64,000 nucleotides of DNA from Alcanivorax sp. 24 (GCF_004360225.1 NZ_SNUA01000002.1:372001-436000); one strand, 5' to 3'; shown: positions 44,415 to 53,626, counted from the first letter of the stretch. Notes: generated by a model not told the origin, from the letters alone. Made by a program: numbers and translations.

Positions 44415-45302
44415 TTAGTCGCTGACCGGACGCGCTGTTCCGCTCAAGTGGGGCTTGACGCCGTCGGCGGCCAGCAACTGAAAATCGATGCCGTCATCCT
44501 GACGAGTACGGACAAACTTTACCTTGGCCGGAATGAACATGGGCAGCTTGAAGCGCACATCCACGGTGAAGGCCTGCTCCGGCAGTTCCGGTTGCAAAGC
44601 CGCCAGGCAGCGAGCCTTGGACCACATGCCATGGGCGATCTGGCGTTTGAAACCGAAGGCCTTGGCGGTCAGCGGGTAAAGATGGATCGGGTTACGATCT
44701 CCGGACACGCTGGCGTAGCGTCGACCGGTGTCGCCGGGAACGTCCCACTCTTCGATCAGATCGGGAGCAGGGGCAGTGGTTTGAGCGTCTCCAGACGTGT
44801 CCCGGGCCTTTTTCTCACCGTGGCCGCCGCCGCGATGGAAATTCACCGATTCACTCTGCCAGACCCGTTCGCCGGCGGTGCTGACCACGGTGAAGATGGA
44901 GAACTCGTAGCCTTTCTCCACCTGGGTCAGATTGCCGGTATAGCATTTGATATTGAGCTGCTCGCGTTCACCGATCGGACGGAATTGAGTGATGCGGTTG
45001 CGCACATGGACCAGCCCCATGGCCGGGAACGGAAAACCGTCGCTCAGGATCAGCGCCATGTGCAATGGAAACGCGTGCATGTGTGGGTAGGTGATAGGCA
45101 GATGACCGTCGGCGCTGAAACCGCATACCTGGCGGTAGGCCGCCAAATGGCGAGATTTCTGAGCCACATCGTTGAGCCGCAGCCCCTCGGCGGGCAGCAC
45201 CGGAGCGCTGCCCGGGCGTACCCGTGCGCGCAGCACTGCTTTGGCGAAATTCACCGCCATGGGCGGCGCGTGACGCAGCTCCTTGAATCGAACCTCACTC
45301 AT
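44415..45302 (-). CDS. MaoC-like (R)-enoyl-CoA hydratase, HtdX-type
   Basis: A 295-residue double-hotdog hydratase. The C-terminal hotdog has the active-site signature YASVSGDRNPIHLYPLTAKA, then IAHGMW. The N-terminal half is degenerate (ITYPHMHAFPLHMALILSD), as in mycobacterial HtdX/HtdY. The start is ATG 45302 (MSEVRFKELRHAPPM), with AAGGG 8 bases upstream; the frame extends 33 codons further but runs into the regulator gene. It hydrates (R)-3-hydroxyacyl-CoA or -ACP; it may act with the FabG4-type reductase at 51987. Confidence 0.87.
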   Translation of the reverse strand: MSEVRFKELRHAPPMAVNFAKAVLRARVRPGSAPVLPAEGLRLNDVAQKSRHLAAYRQVCGFSADGHLPITYPHMHAFPLHMALILSDGFPFPAMGLVHVRNRITQFRPIGEREQLNIKCYTGNLTQVEKGYEFSIFTVVSTAGERVWQSESVNFHRGGGHGEKKARDTSGDAQTTAPAPDLIEEWDVPGDTGRRYASVSGDRNPIHLYPLTAKAFGFKRQIAHGMWSKARCLAALQPELPEQAFTVDVRFKLPMFIPAKVKFVRTRQDDGIDFQLLAADGVKPHLSGTARPVSD

Positions 45303-45393
45303 AAGGACACCCTTCTCCCACGAACATTTAGCGCAATGTCGTGGCAGTATAGGCAGAGCGTCGGAGAGGCTGATTGGCCGTATCGCCGAGGGC

Positions 45394-46047
45394 TCAGGCA
45401 ATCCTGTCGGGTTCGGAGCGCCACTGGGCTACCCCGAAGTAAATCAGACGAACCTGTTTTTCCGCCATGATCAGCATTTCGTTCTGGCCGGCTTCGTCGT
45501 CCTCGCTCAGCTCCAACATTTCCTGTGTCAGTGCCACCACGCTGTTGACCACCAGCGTGGCCATCATTTGCAGATCCTGGGAACTGACATTGATAAGGAA
45601 AGGAAAACGCGCCATGTCCATGGCCAGTTCACTGACGAACAGACGGATTTCCCGGCGGATCGCCTGCCGCATGGTGGCGGAGCCGCCGTACAGTTCCTTG
45701 GAGACAAAAAGAAAATAAGTGCGATTGTTGCGCACATAATTGAAGTAGGTCTCCATGGACCCGCGGATCATCTGTTCGTTGGGCAATTGATGCTGGCGGA
45801 CCTCGCGCATCATCTGCCGCAGAGTGCGAAATGACTCATCCAGCAAGGTCAGGCCGAGCGCGCTCATGTCGGTGAAATGACGATAGAACGCCGTGGGCAC
45901 CACACCGGCTTTCTTGGTCACTTCCCTGAGGCTGAGGGAAGAAAAGGGGGCCTTTTTCGCCACCAGATCCAAGGCCGCGTCCATCAGCGCCTGGCGAGTC
46001 CGTCCCTTTCTGGCTTTCCTTCCCCGGGGGGCGGTTTCTCTGGTCAT
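45394..46047 (-). CDS. desT: TetR-family regulator DesT/FabR-like
   Basis: A 217-residue regulator whose N-terminal HTH (SLREVTKKAGVVPTAFYRHF) matches the FabR/DesT group that senses acyl-chain saturation. It is divergent from desC and desB, exactly as in Pseudomonas desT-desCB, where DesT represses desCB and is relieved by unsaturated acyl-CoA. A long cytosolic ligand-binding body (residues 70-217) follows. Its 3' end lies about 91 bases from the maoC-like gene start. Assignment rests on gene order and the HTH; FabR is the alternative name. Confidence 0.83.
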   Translation of the reverse strand: MTRETAPRGRKARKGRTRQALMDAALDLVAKKAPFSSLSLREVTKKAGVVPTAFYRHFTDMSALGLTLLDESFRTLRQMMREVRQHQLPNEQMIRGSMETYFNYVRNNRTYFLFVSKELYGGSATMRQAIRREIRLFVSELAMDMARFPFLINVSSQDLQMMATLVVNSVVALTQEMLELSEDDEAGQNEMLIMAEKQVRLIYFGVAQWRSEPDRIA

Positions 46048-46213
46048 GTGTCAGACAGTCTCCCGAATTGTTGTTTTAACCAACGAATCAAATCTAACCA
46101 ATCAATAAGCAGTGATACGGCCTGGGTATTGTCGTTGCGCTTTTTGTCCCCGGCTCCGGCGGCAATGGTATTCAATTTCCGCTCCAGGATATAGCAAACC
46201 ACTTGACAACTCC

Positions 46214-46285
46214 GTTCACAATTATTTTTGTGAACAGGTGTTGACTATAAAAACAGCGCCCTGTAAAAAGTGTACAACTGTTCAC
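46214..46285 (+). promoter_or_regulatory. desCB promoter with GTGAACA-type operator sites
   Basis: A perfect GTTCACA/TGTGAAC inverted repeat lies at 46214-46220 and 46229-46235. Imperfect 16-base palindromes follow at 46230-46245 (GTGAACAGGTGTTGAC) and 46270-46285 (GTGTACAACTGTTCAC). They overlap a TTGACT (46241-46246)/TAAAAA (46264-46269) promoter with a 17-base spacer. This is the expected binding region for the divergent TetR. Confidence 0.6.
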
Positions 46286-46306
46286 ATCAATCATAGGAAG
46301 TGCCGC

Positions 46307-47386
46307 ATGCAGACCATCATCGAGCCTCGCCGGGGCTGGTTTGGCCGCCTCGGCCAGGCTCTGACAAGCCCGTTTCAGCCGGAAGACTACCTGGCGCTGA
46401 TCAACCCGGTGGCCTCGGCCCGGGAAATCCGCGCCCGCGTCACCGCTGTTCACCGGGAAACCGGGCAAGCGGTTTCCCTGACGTTGCACCCGAACCGCCT
46501 GTGGCCGGGGTTTCAGGCCGGCCAGCATGTGATGCTCGGCATCGACGTGAACGGTGCGCGGCAATGGCGCTGCTTTTCCCTGTCCAGTGCCCCGCAATCG
46601 GGAAGCCTGACCATCACCGTCAAGTGTCACCGGGCCGGCGGTGTGACCGAACATCTGCTTGAGCGTGCCCGCCCTGGTGACGTGGTGACGCTCAGCGAGC
46701 CCGCCGGTGAGTTCCTGTTGCCGGCCCGAATTCCGGACCGGTTGCTGTTCCTGACCGCCGGCTCCGGCATTACACCCGTTCACAGTATAGCAAGATACCT
46801 GAAAAACACCTCCTTTGCCGGTCAGGTGGAATGGCTGCACTTCGATCGCCGTTATGAGGATGTGATCTTGTTGGCATCCTTGCGGGAACTGGGACGCCAT
46901 TCCCAACTAAACGCCCGTGTGGTGCTGGGGCATCAGGCGCCGTTGCCCGGCGATGAGCAGGGCCGCTTTGACGCCGCGTTGCTGACGGCTCTGGTTCCGG
47001 ATGCCGCCGAGCGCCAGGTTTACGCCTGCGGGCCGGCCGGCTTCCTCGACGCGGTCAGTGAATGGCACCGCGCCGAAGGCCGGGCGCCGTTGTTGCATGA
47101 GCGGTTCCAGCCACTGACCAGAAATGCCGGCAACGGTGGTCGCATCCGCTTCTCCGGCAGTGACCTGGACACCGAGGCCGGTGGCGACGAAAGCCTGTTG
47201 GATGCCGCCGAGCGCAGTGGGCTGAATCCGGCCCATGGTTGTCGCATGGGCATTTGCCACACCTGCCGGTGTTCGGTGCGGGGGTCGGTCCGCGACCTGC
47301 AGACCGGGGAGAGCCGGACAGTGGACAACCAACTGGTAAGACTGTGTGTCCATGCCGCCGAAGGCGACGTGGAAGTGGCGCTGTAA
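46307..47386 (+). CDS. desC: ferredoxin-NAD(P)H reductase DesC (desaturase electron donor)
   Basis: A 359-residue reductase. The N-terminal FAD domain has RCFSLSS (R88-S91), and the NAD(P) domain has LTAGSGITPVHSIARY and CGPAGF. A C-terminal plant-type 2Fe-2S ferredoxin domain has C312-x4-C317-x2-C320-x26-C347. It passes electrons from NAD(P)H to the desaturase DesB. ATG 46307 follows AGGAAG with good spacing, and an operator/promoter lies directly upstream. The stop TAA (47384-47386) is the target-site duplication of the adjacent MITE. Confidence 0.9.
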   Translation: MQTIIEPRRGWFGRLGQALTSPFQPEDYLALINPVASAREIRARVTAVHRETGQAVSLTLHPNRLWPGFQAGQHVMLGIDVNGARQWRCFSLSSAPQSGSLTITVKCHRAGGVTEHLLERARPGDVVTLSEPAGEFLLPARIPDRLLFLTAGSGITPVHSIARYLKNTSFAGQVEWLHFDRRYEDVILLASLRELGRHSQLNARVVLGHQAPLPGDEQGRFDAALLTALVPDAAERQVYACGPAGFLDAVSEWHRAEGRAPLLHERFQPLTRNAGNGGRIRFSGSDLDTEAGGDESLLDAAERSGLNPAHGCRMGICHTCRCSVRGSVRDLQTGESRTVDNQLVRLCVHAAEGDVEVAL

Positions 47387-47684
47387 GAGCCTGTTCACGA
47401 TCTTTACGTCACCGCGTTGCCGCCGGAAAAGCCGCCAGAGGGCGTTGGGGTCTGCAGGCTCTGGTGGTTCCAAAGTCAAAGGCCACAGCGTCGTCTGGCG
47501 GCTTTTCCAGCGCAACCCGGAGGGCCGGGCCCCACTTTCTTTAGGTGGAGAGTCCGTCAGGCTGCGATTACGCTTGTTTATGTAGATTGACTACACGGCA
47601 CAATCGGAATCACAACCTGACGACACTTTCTACCAGGTGAGAAGGGAACTCCGGCGCGGCGGCGTAAAGATCGTGAACAGGCTC
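47387..47684. mobile_element. MITE with 22-bp perfect terminal inverted repeats
   Basis: A 298-base element. Left end GAGCCTGTTCACGATCTTTA at 47387-47406 continues to 47408 and is the exact reverse complement of 47663-47684. It is flanked by TAA (47384-47386 and 47685-47687), a 3-base duplication compatible with TNA-type target sites of some IS5-like elements. It has no ORF of note, so it is non-autonomous. It sits directly after the desC stop and 30 bases before the desB start, interrupting the expected desCB operon. Confidence 0.85.
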
Positions 47685-47714
47685 TAAGCGACGCAAAAAC
47701 AAGGAGTTGAACAA

Positions 47715-48836
47715 ATGGGATACGCAATGCAACAAGAGCACGACCCAATCGTCTTTCAGCGCGACGGTGTCAGCCTGACCCGTTCCCAGGTGGACGCTTT
47801 CGGCGAGGAAATCGAGGCGCTGCGCCAGCAGGTGATGGCGGATCGGGGCGAAGCCGACGCCCGCTATATCCGCCGTGTGGTGCGCTTCCAGAAAGGCTGC
47901 GAAGTGGCCGGCCGGGGCCTGCTGTTCCTTGGCTTCCTGCCGCCGGCATGGCTGGCGGGAACCGGTCTGCTGGCGCTCTCCAAAATTCTGGAGAACATGG
48001 AGATTGGCCATAACGTGATGCACGGTCAGTGGGACTGGCTGGGCGATCCGAATCTGGACTCCGCTCATTACGATTGGGATAACACCTGCCCGGCCGAGCA
48101 ATGGAAACATTCCCACAACTATATGCATCACACCTACACCAATGTGGTGGGAAAGGACCGTGATGTTGGCTATGGCATCATGCGCATGTCCGAGCACCAG
48201 AGCTGGAACCCCGCTTATCTGTTCCAGCCGATCTATAACTGGGTGCTGGCGCTGCTGTTCGAGTGGGGGGTGGCGTTCCATGATCTGGAAATCGAGCGAG
48301 TGGTCCGTGGCGACAAGAGCCGTGAACAATACCGCAAGGAACGGAACCTGATCCTCAAGAAGGTGCGCCGTCAGGTGCTCAAGGATTACGTACTGTTCCC
48401 TTTGCTGGCGGGGCCGTTTTTCCTGTTCGTGCTGTCCGGTAATTTCACCGCCAATATCCTGCGCAATCTGTGGTCCTACCTGATTATTTTCTGCGGGCAC
48501 TTCACCGAGCGCGCGGAGATGTTCACCGAGGAAGAAGTGGAAGGCGAGAGCCGTGGGCAATGGTATCTGCGTCAACTGCTCGGCTCGTCCAATCTGGAGG
48601 GCGGTCGGTTGTTTCATATCCTCAGCGGCAACCTCAGCCATCAGATTGAACACCATCTGTTCCCGGATATGCCGTCCAACCGATACCAACAGGTGGCGCC
48701 GAAGGTGCGTGAGATCGCCGAGCGGTACGGCTTGCACTACAACACCGGCAGTTTGCGCCGCCAGTTCGGCTCGGTCATGCGTCGTATTCACCGTTTGGCG
48801 CTGCCTTCCCGCCGTGGAGCAGCGGCGGTGAATTGA
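47715..48836 (+). CDS. desB: acyl-CoA delta-9 fatty acid desaturase DesB
   Basis: A 373-residue integral-membrane di-iron desaturase. The three His boxes are H99-NVM-H103, K131-HSHNYMHH-H139 and H309-QIE-H313-H314. It makes cis-9 unsaturated acyl chains with electrons from DesC. AAGGAG lies upstream of ATG 47715. Its distance from desC is entirely the inserted MITE, so any co-transcription must cross that element; an internal promoter is possible. Confidence 0.92.
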   Translation: MGYAMQQEHDPIVFQRDGVSLTRSQVDAFGEEIEALRQQVMADRGEADARYIRRVVRFQKGCEVAGRGLLFLGFLPPAWLAGTGLLALSKILENMEIGHNVMHGQWDWLGDPNLDSAHYDWDNTCPAEQWKHSHNYMHHTYTNVVGKDRDVGYGIMRMSEHQSWNPAYLFQPIYNWVLALLFEWGVAFHDLEIERVVRGDKSREQYRKERNLILKKVRRQVLKDYVLFPLLAGPFFLFVLSGNFTANILRNLWSYLIIFCGHFTERAEMFTEEEVEGESRGQWYLRQLLGSSNLEGGRLFHILSGNLSHQIEHHLFPDMPSNRYQQVAPKVREIAERYGLHYNTGSLRRQFGSVMRRIHRLALPSRRGAAAVN

Positions 48837-48910
48837 TGCTGTTCCGGCCTCCCCAGGCATGTGCTACTCTCGCTCGTTGATACCAAAAAATTCGGGGAAG
48901 TCGCGAAAGG

Positions 48911-49933
48911 ATGGCAGAGCTTACCGACTCCGGCGTGCTGTTGCGCATGGCCTACCGGGCCATGGTCAACGCAGGCATTGATGCAGACGCGGTTCTCGCT
49001 GAAGTGGGCGTGGACCGCGCTATTCTCCAGGTACCTGACCTGCGTACGCCGCATGATGCCCAGGAATGGTTCTGGCAGGCCGCGGAAAAGGTCTCCAAGG
49101 ACCCGCACATTGGCCTGCATCTGGGCCAACACATGCCGGTCTATAAAGGTCAGGTCCTGGAATACCTGTTTCTCTCCAGCCCCTCATTCGGGGAAGGCTT
49201 GAGGCGGGCGCTGAATTATCAGCGCTTGCTGTCCGATGCCGCCCGCGCGGAGTTGATGGAGGAGGAAGGGGATCGTGCCTTCCTGCGCCAACCGTTCTGG
49301 GGTCGTCGTCTTGCCCATCTCAACGAGTGCGTGATGGTGGGGGTGATCAAATTCTTTCGTTTCGTTACCGATGGCGCCTTTGAGCCACTGGAGATTCACT
49401 TTGCGCATGAACGTCATGCGGACCCGAGTGAGTATGAACGAGCCTTCGGTTGCCCGGTGAAGTTCGAGATGAACTCGGTGGGGGTGTACTTCGATGCCCG
49501 TTTGATGGCTCTCCCGTCGGCCCATCACGAGCCGGAATTGCTGCGCCTGCACGAGCAACTGGCCAGTGAACAGGTAGCGCGCCTGGAAAAACAGGATCTG
49601 GTGGCTCAGGTGAACCGCCTGATCGCCGAACTGCTGGAGTCCGGGCACGCCAATCTTGAGGAAGTGGCGGAACGTCTTGGCATCAAGGCGCGTCAGCTGC
49701 GCACCCGGCTGGCGGATGCCGGCACCAACTTCAATCAGTTGGTGGCGGATTACCGTTGCAAGCTGGCCAAGCGCTTGCTGGCCGGTACCGACGAGTCCAT
49801 CGACGAGATCGTCTATTTGACCGGTTTCTCGGAGCCTTCCACCTTCTATCGGGCCTTCAAACGCTGGGTGGGCATGACGCCCATCGAATACCGCAAGATG
49901 AAAGCCGAGGAGGACGCCGCCGCTCGCGGTTGA
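48911..49933 (+). CDS. AraC/XylS-family transcriptional regulator
   Basis: A 340-residue regulator. Residues 1-230 are an arabinose-binding-like sensor domain (FFRFVTDGAFEPLEIHFAHE). The C-terminal AraC DNA-binding domain has AERLGIKARQLRTRLADAG and SIDEIVYLTGFSEPSTFYRA. Such proteins often control lipid or alkane catabolism in these bacteria, but the target is not shown. It follows desB by 74 bases in the same direction; whether it regulates desB is unknown. Confidence 0.85.
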   Translation: MAELTDSGVLLRMAYRAMVNAGIDADAVLAEVGVDRAILQVPDLRTPHDAQEWFWQAAEKVSKDPHIGLHLGQHMPVYKGQVLEYLFLSSPSFGEGLRRALNYQRLLSDAARAELMEEEGDRAFLRQPFWGRRLAHLNECVMVGVIKFFRFVTDGAFEPLEIHFAHERHADPSEYERAFGCPVKFEMNSVGVYFDARLMALPSAHHEPELLRLHEQLASEQVARLEKQDLVAQVNRLIAELLESGHANLEEVAERLGIKARQLRTRLADAGTNFNQLVADYRCKLAKRLLAGTDESIDEIVYLTGFSEPSTFYRAFKRWVGMTPIEYRKMKAEEDAAARG

Positions 49934-50048
49934 CGCGGGCGGTGGTGACGGTGCCTTCGCTCTGGAACCATCCCCGGAAACATCTCTCTAAGCCTGTCCT
50001 GACGGGAGTGCGGTTTTGCACCTCGCATGAATAGGGTGGTGGCGCTTT

Positions 50049-50981
50049 ATGGGGAAACTCTCCTTCAATCGTCGTTCCCGGCGCGCCATAAAAGCACGCT
50101 GGTGGCTCGGTGGCGCGCTGGTGTTGACGCTGCTGGCCGGTGTGGCGTATTGGCGGCATTGGTATGAGCCCCTGTTTTTCCATCTGAAGGAACGGATTGA
50201 AGGGCCGCGGCAGGGCGTGCGGTTGGAACAGTACCGGGTCGTTATCGAAGGCAAAGCGGTGGCCGGTGTGAGCCGCAATCTGTCCGCGATCAGCTATGAC
50301 AGTGGGCGTGACCGGCTGCTGGCGGTGACCAACGACCCGCCGGTGATGTTGGAGCTGGACCGTCAGGGCGAAGTGTTGGGACGCTATCCGCTGGAAGGGT
50401 TCGGTGACATCGAGGGCATCGCCGCTCTGGGCAACGGTCGCGTGGTGGTCGTGGATGAGCGTCGTCAGCGTTTCAGTGTGTTTGCTATACCGGAACCCGG
50501 TGCGGCGGTCGATCAGGAGCGGGTCCAGTCGTTGTCCCTGGGCATGGAAGAAGACGGCAACAAGGGGTTTGAAGGCATTTCCTACGATGCCAGGGGAGAC
50601 CGTCTGTTCGTGGTGAAGGAAAGTCGTCCGCGCAAGCTCTATGCCATTGAGGGATTCGGCGCCAGTCTGGAGCAGGGCCTGTCCCTGCACATTCGTGATC
50701 TGACCGGCTGGATTGAGGGGCTGGTGTTCAACCGGGACCTGTCCGATGTGTTTTACCATGGCCCCACCGGCCACTTGCTGTTACTGAGTGACCGCTCTCA
50801 TTCCCTGGTGGAGCTGGATCACGAAGGGCGTTACGTCAGCTACCGGGCCTTTCTGCGCGGGAATGAGGATATGCAACGGGACGCGCCGCAATTGGAAGGC
50901 GTGACCATGGACGATCAAGGCGATCTTTACCTGGTCAGCGAACCCAATCTGTTTTACCGGTTAAACAAGACCGGCCCCTAG
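50049..50981 (+). CDS. SdiA-regulated (YjiK-like) beta-propeller protein
   Basis: A 310-residue protein with one N-terminal membrane anchor (WLGGALVLTLLAGVAYW, about residues 18-34) and a periplasmic beta-propeller (SAISYDSGRDRLLAVTNDPP; DIEGIAALGNGRVVVVDERR; FEGISYDARGDRLFVVKESR). It belongs to the SdiA-regulated family. No enzymatic motif is clear. It ends just before the GTCAT-type repeat pair. Confidence 0.85.
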   Translation: MGKLSFNRRSRRAIKARWWLGGALVLTLLAGVAYWRHWYEPLFFHLKERIEGPRQGVRLEQYRVVIEGKAVAGVSRNLSAISYDSGRDRLLAVTNDPPVMLELDRQGEVLGRYPLEGFGDIEGIAALGNGRVVVVDERRQRFSVFAIPEPGAAVDQERVQSLSLGMEEDGNKGFEGISYDARGDRLFVVKESRPRKLYAIEGFGASLEQGLSLHIRDLTGWIEGLVFNRDLSDVFYHGPTGHLLLLSDRSHSLVELDHEGRYVSYRAFLRGNEDMQRDAPQLEGVTMDDQGDLYLVSEPNLFYRLNKTGP

Positions 50982-50997
50982 GATTCTTCTGTAAAAC

Positions 50998-51081
50998 GTC
51001 ATGCCGGATTTGATCCGGCATCCCCCGCTTGGAAGTAGTGCGCCCTCCTGGGGAGATCCCGGGTCAAGCCCGGGATGACGC
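50998..51081. repeat. GTCAT...ATGAC paired hairpins
   Basis: ATGCCGGAT-TTG-ATCCGGCAT (51001-51021) and ATCCCGGG-TCAAG-CCCGGGAT (51057-51077) are two small hairpins in one unit bounded by CGTCAT and ATGACG. This is the common short REP-like pattern seen in many bacterial genomes. It lies between the convergent SdiA-regulated gene and fxsA. Confidence 0.8.
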
Positions 51082-51099
51082 GGTATTTTTCCGAGATTC

Positions 51100-51645
51100 T
51101 TAGCTCCGCCGGTTCTGGTCATGCCCCAGCGGGTCGCGACTTTCTGTTTCTTCCCGGGCCTCGCCATCGATGATTACGCCGTTGCCCTGACTGTTACCCT
51201 GATGATGGCGGCCGCCACCGAACGGGCCACCGTTGAAGGAGCCGCTCTGATAGAAGAACGCGGAGCTCTGCTGGCTGCTGAAGGCTTGCAGGGTACCCCG
51301 GCGAACCAGCATGGCGGCCAGCCGGCGGCGGCTGAGCGGCACCAACATGAGAAAACCGACAATATCACTGACGAAACCGGGGGTGATCAGCAGCGCGCCG
51401 CCGATCAACAGCAGCAGACCTTCCACCAGCTCCTGGCCGGGCATCTCGCCGGATTGCATGCGCTGATTCAGGCGCGTCCAGGTTTTCAGACCCTGGCCGC
51501 GGAACAACCAGGAGCCAATGATGGCGGTGGCCAGGGTCAGGATGATGGTGACCGGCCAGCCGATCACATCGGCCACGGCGGCCAGGACCAGTACCTCCAG
51601 CAAGGCGAAGGCGAAAATTACGAAAAACAGGCGGCCAAACGTCAT
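51100..51645 (-). CDS. fxsA: FxsA-family membrane protein
   Basis: A 181-residue membrane protein with about three helices (VIFAFALLEVLVLAAVADVI; PVTIILTLATAIIGSWLF; LLLLIGGALLITPGFVSDIV) and a hydrophilic Gln/Gly-rich tail. FxsA suppresses phage F exclusion when overexpressed in E. coli; its normal role is unknown. The start is ATG 51645 with AGAGG upstream, since the longer frame would include the downstream repeats. Confidence 0.85.
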   Translation of the reverse strand: MTFGRLFFVIFAFALLEVLVLAAVADVIGWPVTIILTLATAIIGSWLFRGQGLKTWTRLNQRMQSGEMPGQELVEGLLLLIGGALLITPGFVSDIVGFLMLVPLSRRRLAAMLVRRGTLQAFSSQQSSAFFYQSGSFNGGPFGGGRHHQGNSQGNGVIIDGEAREETESRDPLGHDQNRRS

Positions 51646-51782
51646 GGGGACCTCTTGGTGACGGCGTCGCAGCCGGGAGACGTGTCGCGGCATGGCTTGG
51701 CCCTGCCGACGACGACCTGTCCCAAGAGATGGCGGTGAAGGGAGAAAATTCAACCCTGGGGGCAGGCTGCTAACACTCAACA

Positions 51783-51874
51783 CGCTGGCACGCTTACATG
51801 CCGATTCGCTGCCAAGGCAGCTTCCCACCGCGGCTCCGTGGTCCTTTCTGTGGGAAGCTGCCTTGGCAGCGAAT
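51783..51874. repeat. REP-like hairpin with CGC mini-repeats
   Basis: Arms 51804-51828 and 51850-51874 are perfect 25-base inverted repeats. Just upstream lie CGCTGGCA (51783-51790) and CGCTTACA (51791-51798), units shared with repeats at 54922, 55034 and 61493. It sits in the 341-base gap between the divergent fxsA and the fabG4-like gene. No gene is supported in that gap. Confidence 0.85.
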
Positions 51875-51951
51875 ACCACCAAAATTGGTGGCACGGCAGT
51901 GGTTACCGGGTTCCGAAAGGCCTCCGTACAGATCCGTGCCCCGATGGGGAC

Positions 51952-51980
51952 ACCGGACCGGGGAAGCCCCCCGGTCCGGT
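51952..51980 (-). terminator. 12-bp hairpin downstream of the fabG4-like gene
   Basis: ACCGGACCGGGG (51952-51963) pairs with CCCCGGTCCGGT (51969-51980), just after the fabG4 stop on the minus strand. No T-run follows, so it is a likely but imperfect terminator. Confidence 0.5.
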
Positions 51981-51986
51981 ATTGGA

Positions 51987-53405
51987 TCAGGCGCCGAGCA
52001 TCATCTGCCCGCATACCCGGACCACGTTGCCCGTCAGGCCCTGAGCGGCGGGGCTGGCGAAGAAGGCGATGGTTTCCGCCACGTCCACCGGCTGGCCGCC
52101 CTGATTCATGGCGTTCATGCGCCGTCCGGCCTCGCGGATGGTGAAGGGGATCGCCGCGGTCATCTGCGTTTCGATGAAGCCCGGAGCCACCGCGTTGATG
52201 GTGATGCCCTGGTCCGCGTAGTCCTCGCGATAGGCGTCCACCATGCCGATCACCGCTGCTTTGGAGCAGCCATAGTTGGTCTGGCCGGTGTTGCCGGCGA
52301 TACCGGCGATGGAACTGATGGAGACGATGCGGCCGCCTTCGCCCATGGCGCCGTCCGCCAGTAATTGCTCATTGATGCGCAACTGGCTGGCGATGTTGAT
52401 GTTCAACACCATGTCCCAGAGGTTTTCCTGCATGTTGCCGAGCATCTTGTCGCGGGTGACCCCGGCATTGTGCACCAGGATATCCAGCCCGCCGTGCTCC
52501 TTGGCGGTCCGGGCTATCACCCCCGGCGCTTCGTCGCTGGTGATGTCCAGTTCCAGGGTGTGGCCGCCGATTTCGCCGGCCACTTTGTTGAGGTCCTCCG
52601 CCATCGGCGGAATGTCCAGCACGATCACCTCGGCGCCGTCGCGGGCCAGGACCCGGGCGATGGCGGCGCCGATGCCACGGGAGCCGCCGGTGACCAGTGC
52701 TTTCTTGCCGGCCAGCGGGCGCTGCCAGTCAAAACCCCCGGCATCGAAGCCGGCCTGGCGGGCGCGTACCACCTGACCGGAAACATAGGCGGATTTCGGC
52801 GACAGGAAGAATTGCAGCGGCGCGGCGAGCTGGCTCTCGGCCCCGGCTTCGGCGTAGACCAACTGAACGGTGGCGCCGCGTTTGATTTCCTTGCCGACCG
52901 AACGGGTAAAGCCTTCCAGGCCCCGTTGGGCGACCCGGGCGGCACCACTCAGGGTTTCCGGGGTGCGGCCGATCACCAGCACGCGGGCGCATTTATCCAG
53001 TTTCTTGATCACCGGGTGGAAAAAGGCCCACAGTGCTTTCAGTTGATCCGGGTTCTCGATACCGGTGGCGTCGAACACCAGCCCCTTGAAGCGGGCGTCG
53101 TCTTCACGGGTGGCGGTGTAATTGTCGGCGTTGACACCGGCGGCGGCCGCCTGCTTTTGCAGCTCGCTGGCGTTGCCGTTATTGGCCAGTACCGCCAGTT
53201 GCGCGCCGGGAGCGGTTTTCAGGGTGGTCAGAATGGTCTCCATGGCGCTGCCGCCCTCGGCGGCACCCACCAGCACGCGGCCATCGATGAACGACGCCTG
53301 GCCGGGCCGCCAGCGCTCCAGGATCACCGGGATCGGCAGATTGATGGCGTTGAAAAGGGCCTTGCCCACGGAAGAGTTGGCAATCGTCTGATAGGTATCG
53401 TTCAT
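51987..53405 (-). CDS. long-form 3-oxoacyl-ACP/CoA reductase (FabG4-type)
   Basis: A 472-residue SDR enzyme, twice the size of normal FabG. Residues 1-195 are a degenerate Rossmann-like domain. The C-terminal catalytic domain has KKALVTGGSRGIGAAI, VSISSIAGIAGNTGQTNYGCSK (Ser, Tyr-x3-Lys active site, quoted in part), and HNAGVTRDKM. This architecture matches mycobacterial FabG4, which prefers CoA thioesters and acts in lipid recycling. Start ATG 53405 (MNDTYQTIANSSV) is preferred over the open frame from 53459. It is divergent from the thiolase gene. Confidence 0.88.
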   Translation of the reverse strand: MNDTYQTIANSSVGKALFNAINLPIPVILERWRPGQASFIDGRVLVGAAEGGSAMETILTTLKTAPGAQLAVLANNGNASELQKQAAAAGVNADNYTATREDDARFKGLVFDATGIENPDQLKALWAFFHPVIKKLDKCARVLVIGRTPETLSGAARVAQRGLEGFTRSVGKEIKRGATVQLVYAEAGAESQLAAPLQFFLSPKSAYVSGQVVRARQAGFDAGGFDWQRPLAGKKALVTGGSRGIGAAIARVLARDGAEVIVLDIPPMAEDLNKVAGEIGGHTLELDITSDEAPGVIARTAKEHGGLDILVHNAGVTRDKMLGNMQENLWDMVLNINIASQLRINEQLLADGAMGEGGRIVSISSIAGIAGNTGQTNYGCSKAAVIGMVDAYREDYADQGITINAVAPGFIETQMTAAIPFTIREAGRRMNAMNQGGQPVDVAETIAFFASPAAQGLTGNVVRVCGQMMLGA

Positions 53406-53626
53406 GATCCTGTCCTTCGCCGTGCGATATGCGGAATGTCGACCCTTGGAGCGGAACACGCTTGCGGGTCACTGTTGGCTGCGTATTGAATCACCCGTCC
53501 GTGACACGCGGATTGACCCGCCTGGGAAGCGCCAGGGGCGCCGTAGCCAATGAGGCGCGTCAACGGAACGATAGACTGCGCTCATCTGTTAATCTTGGCG
53601 GAAACGCCATTGTGGAGGATTTGACT

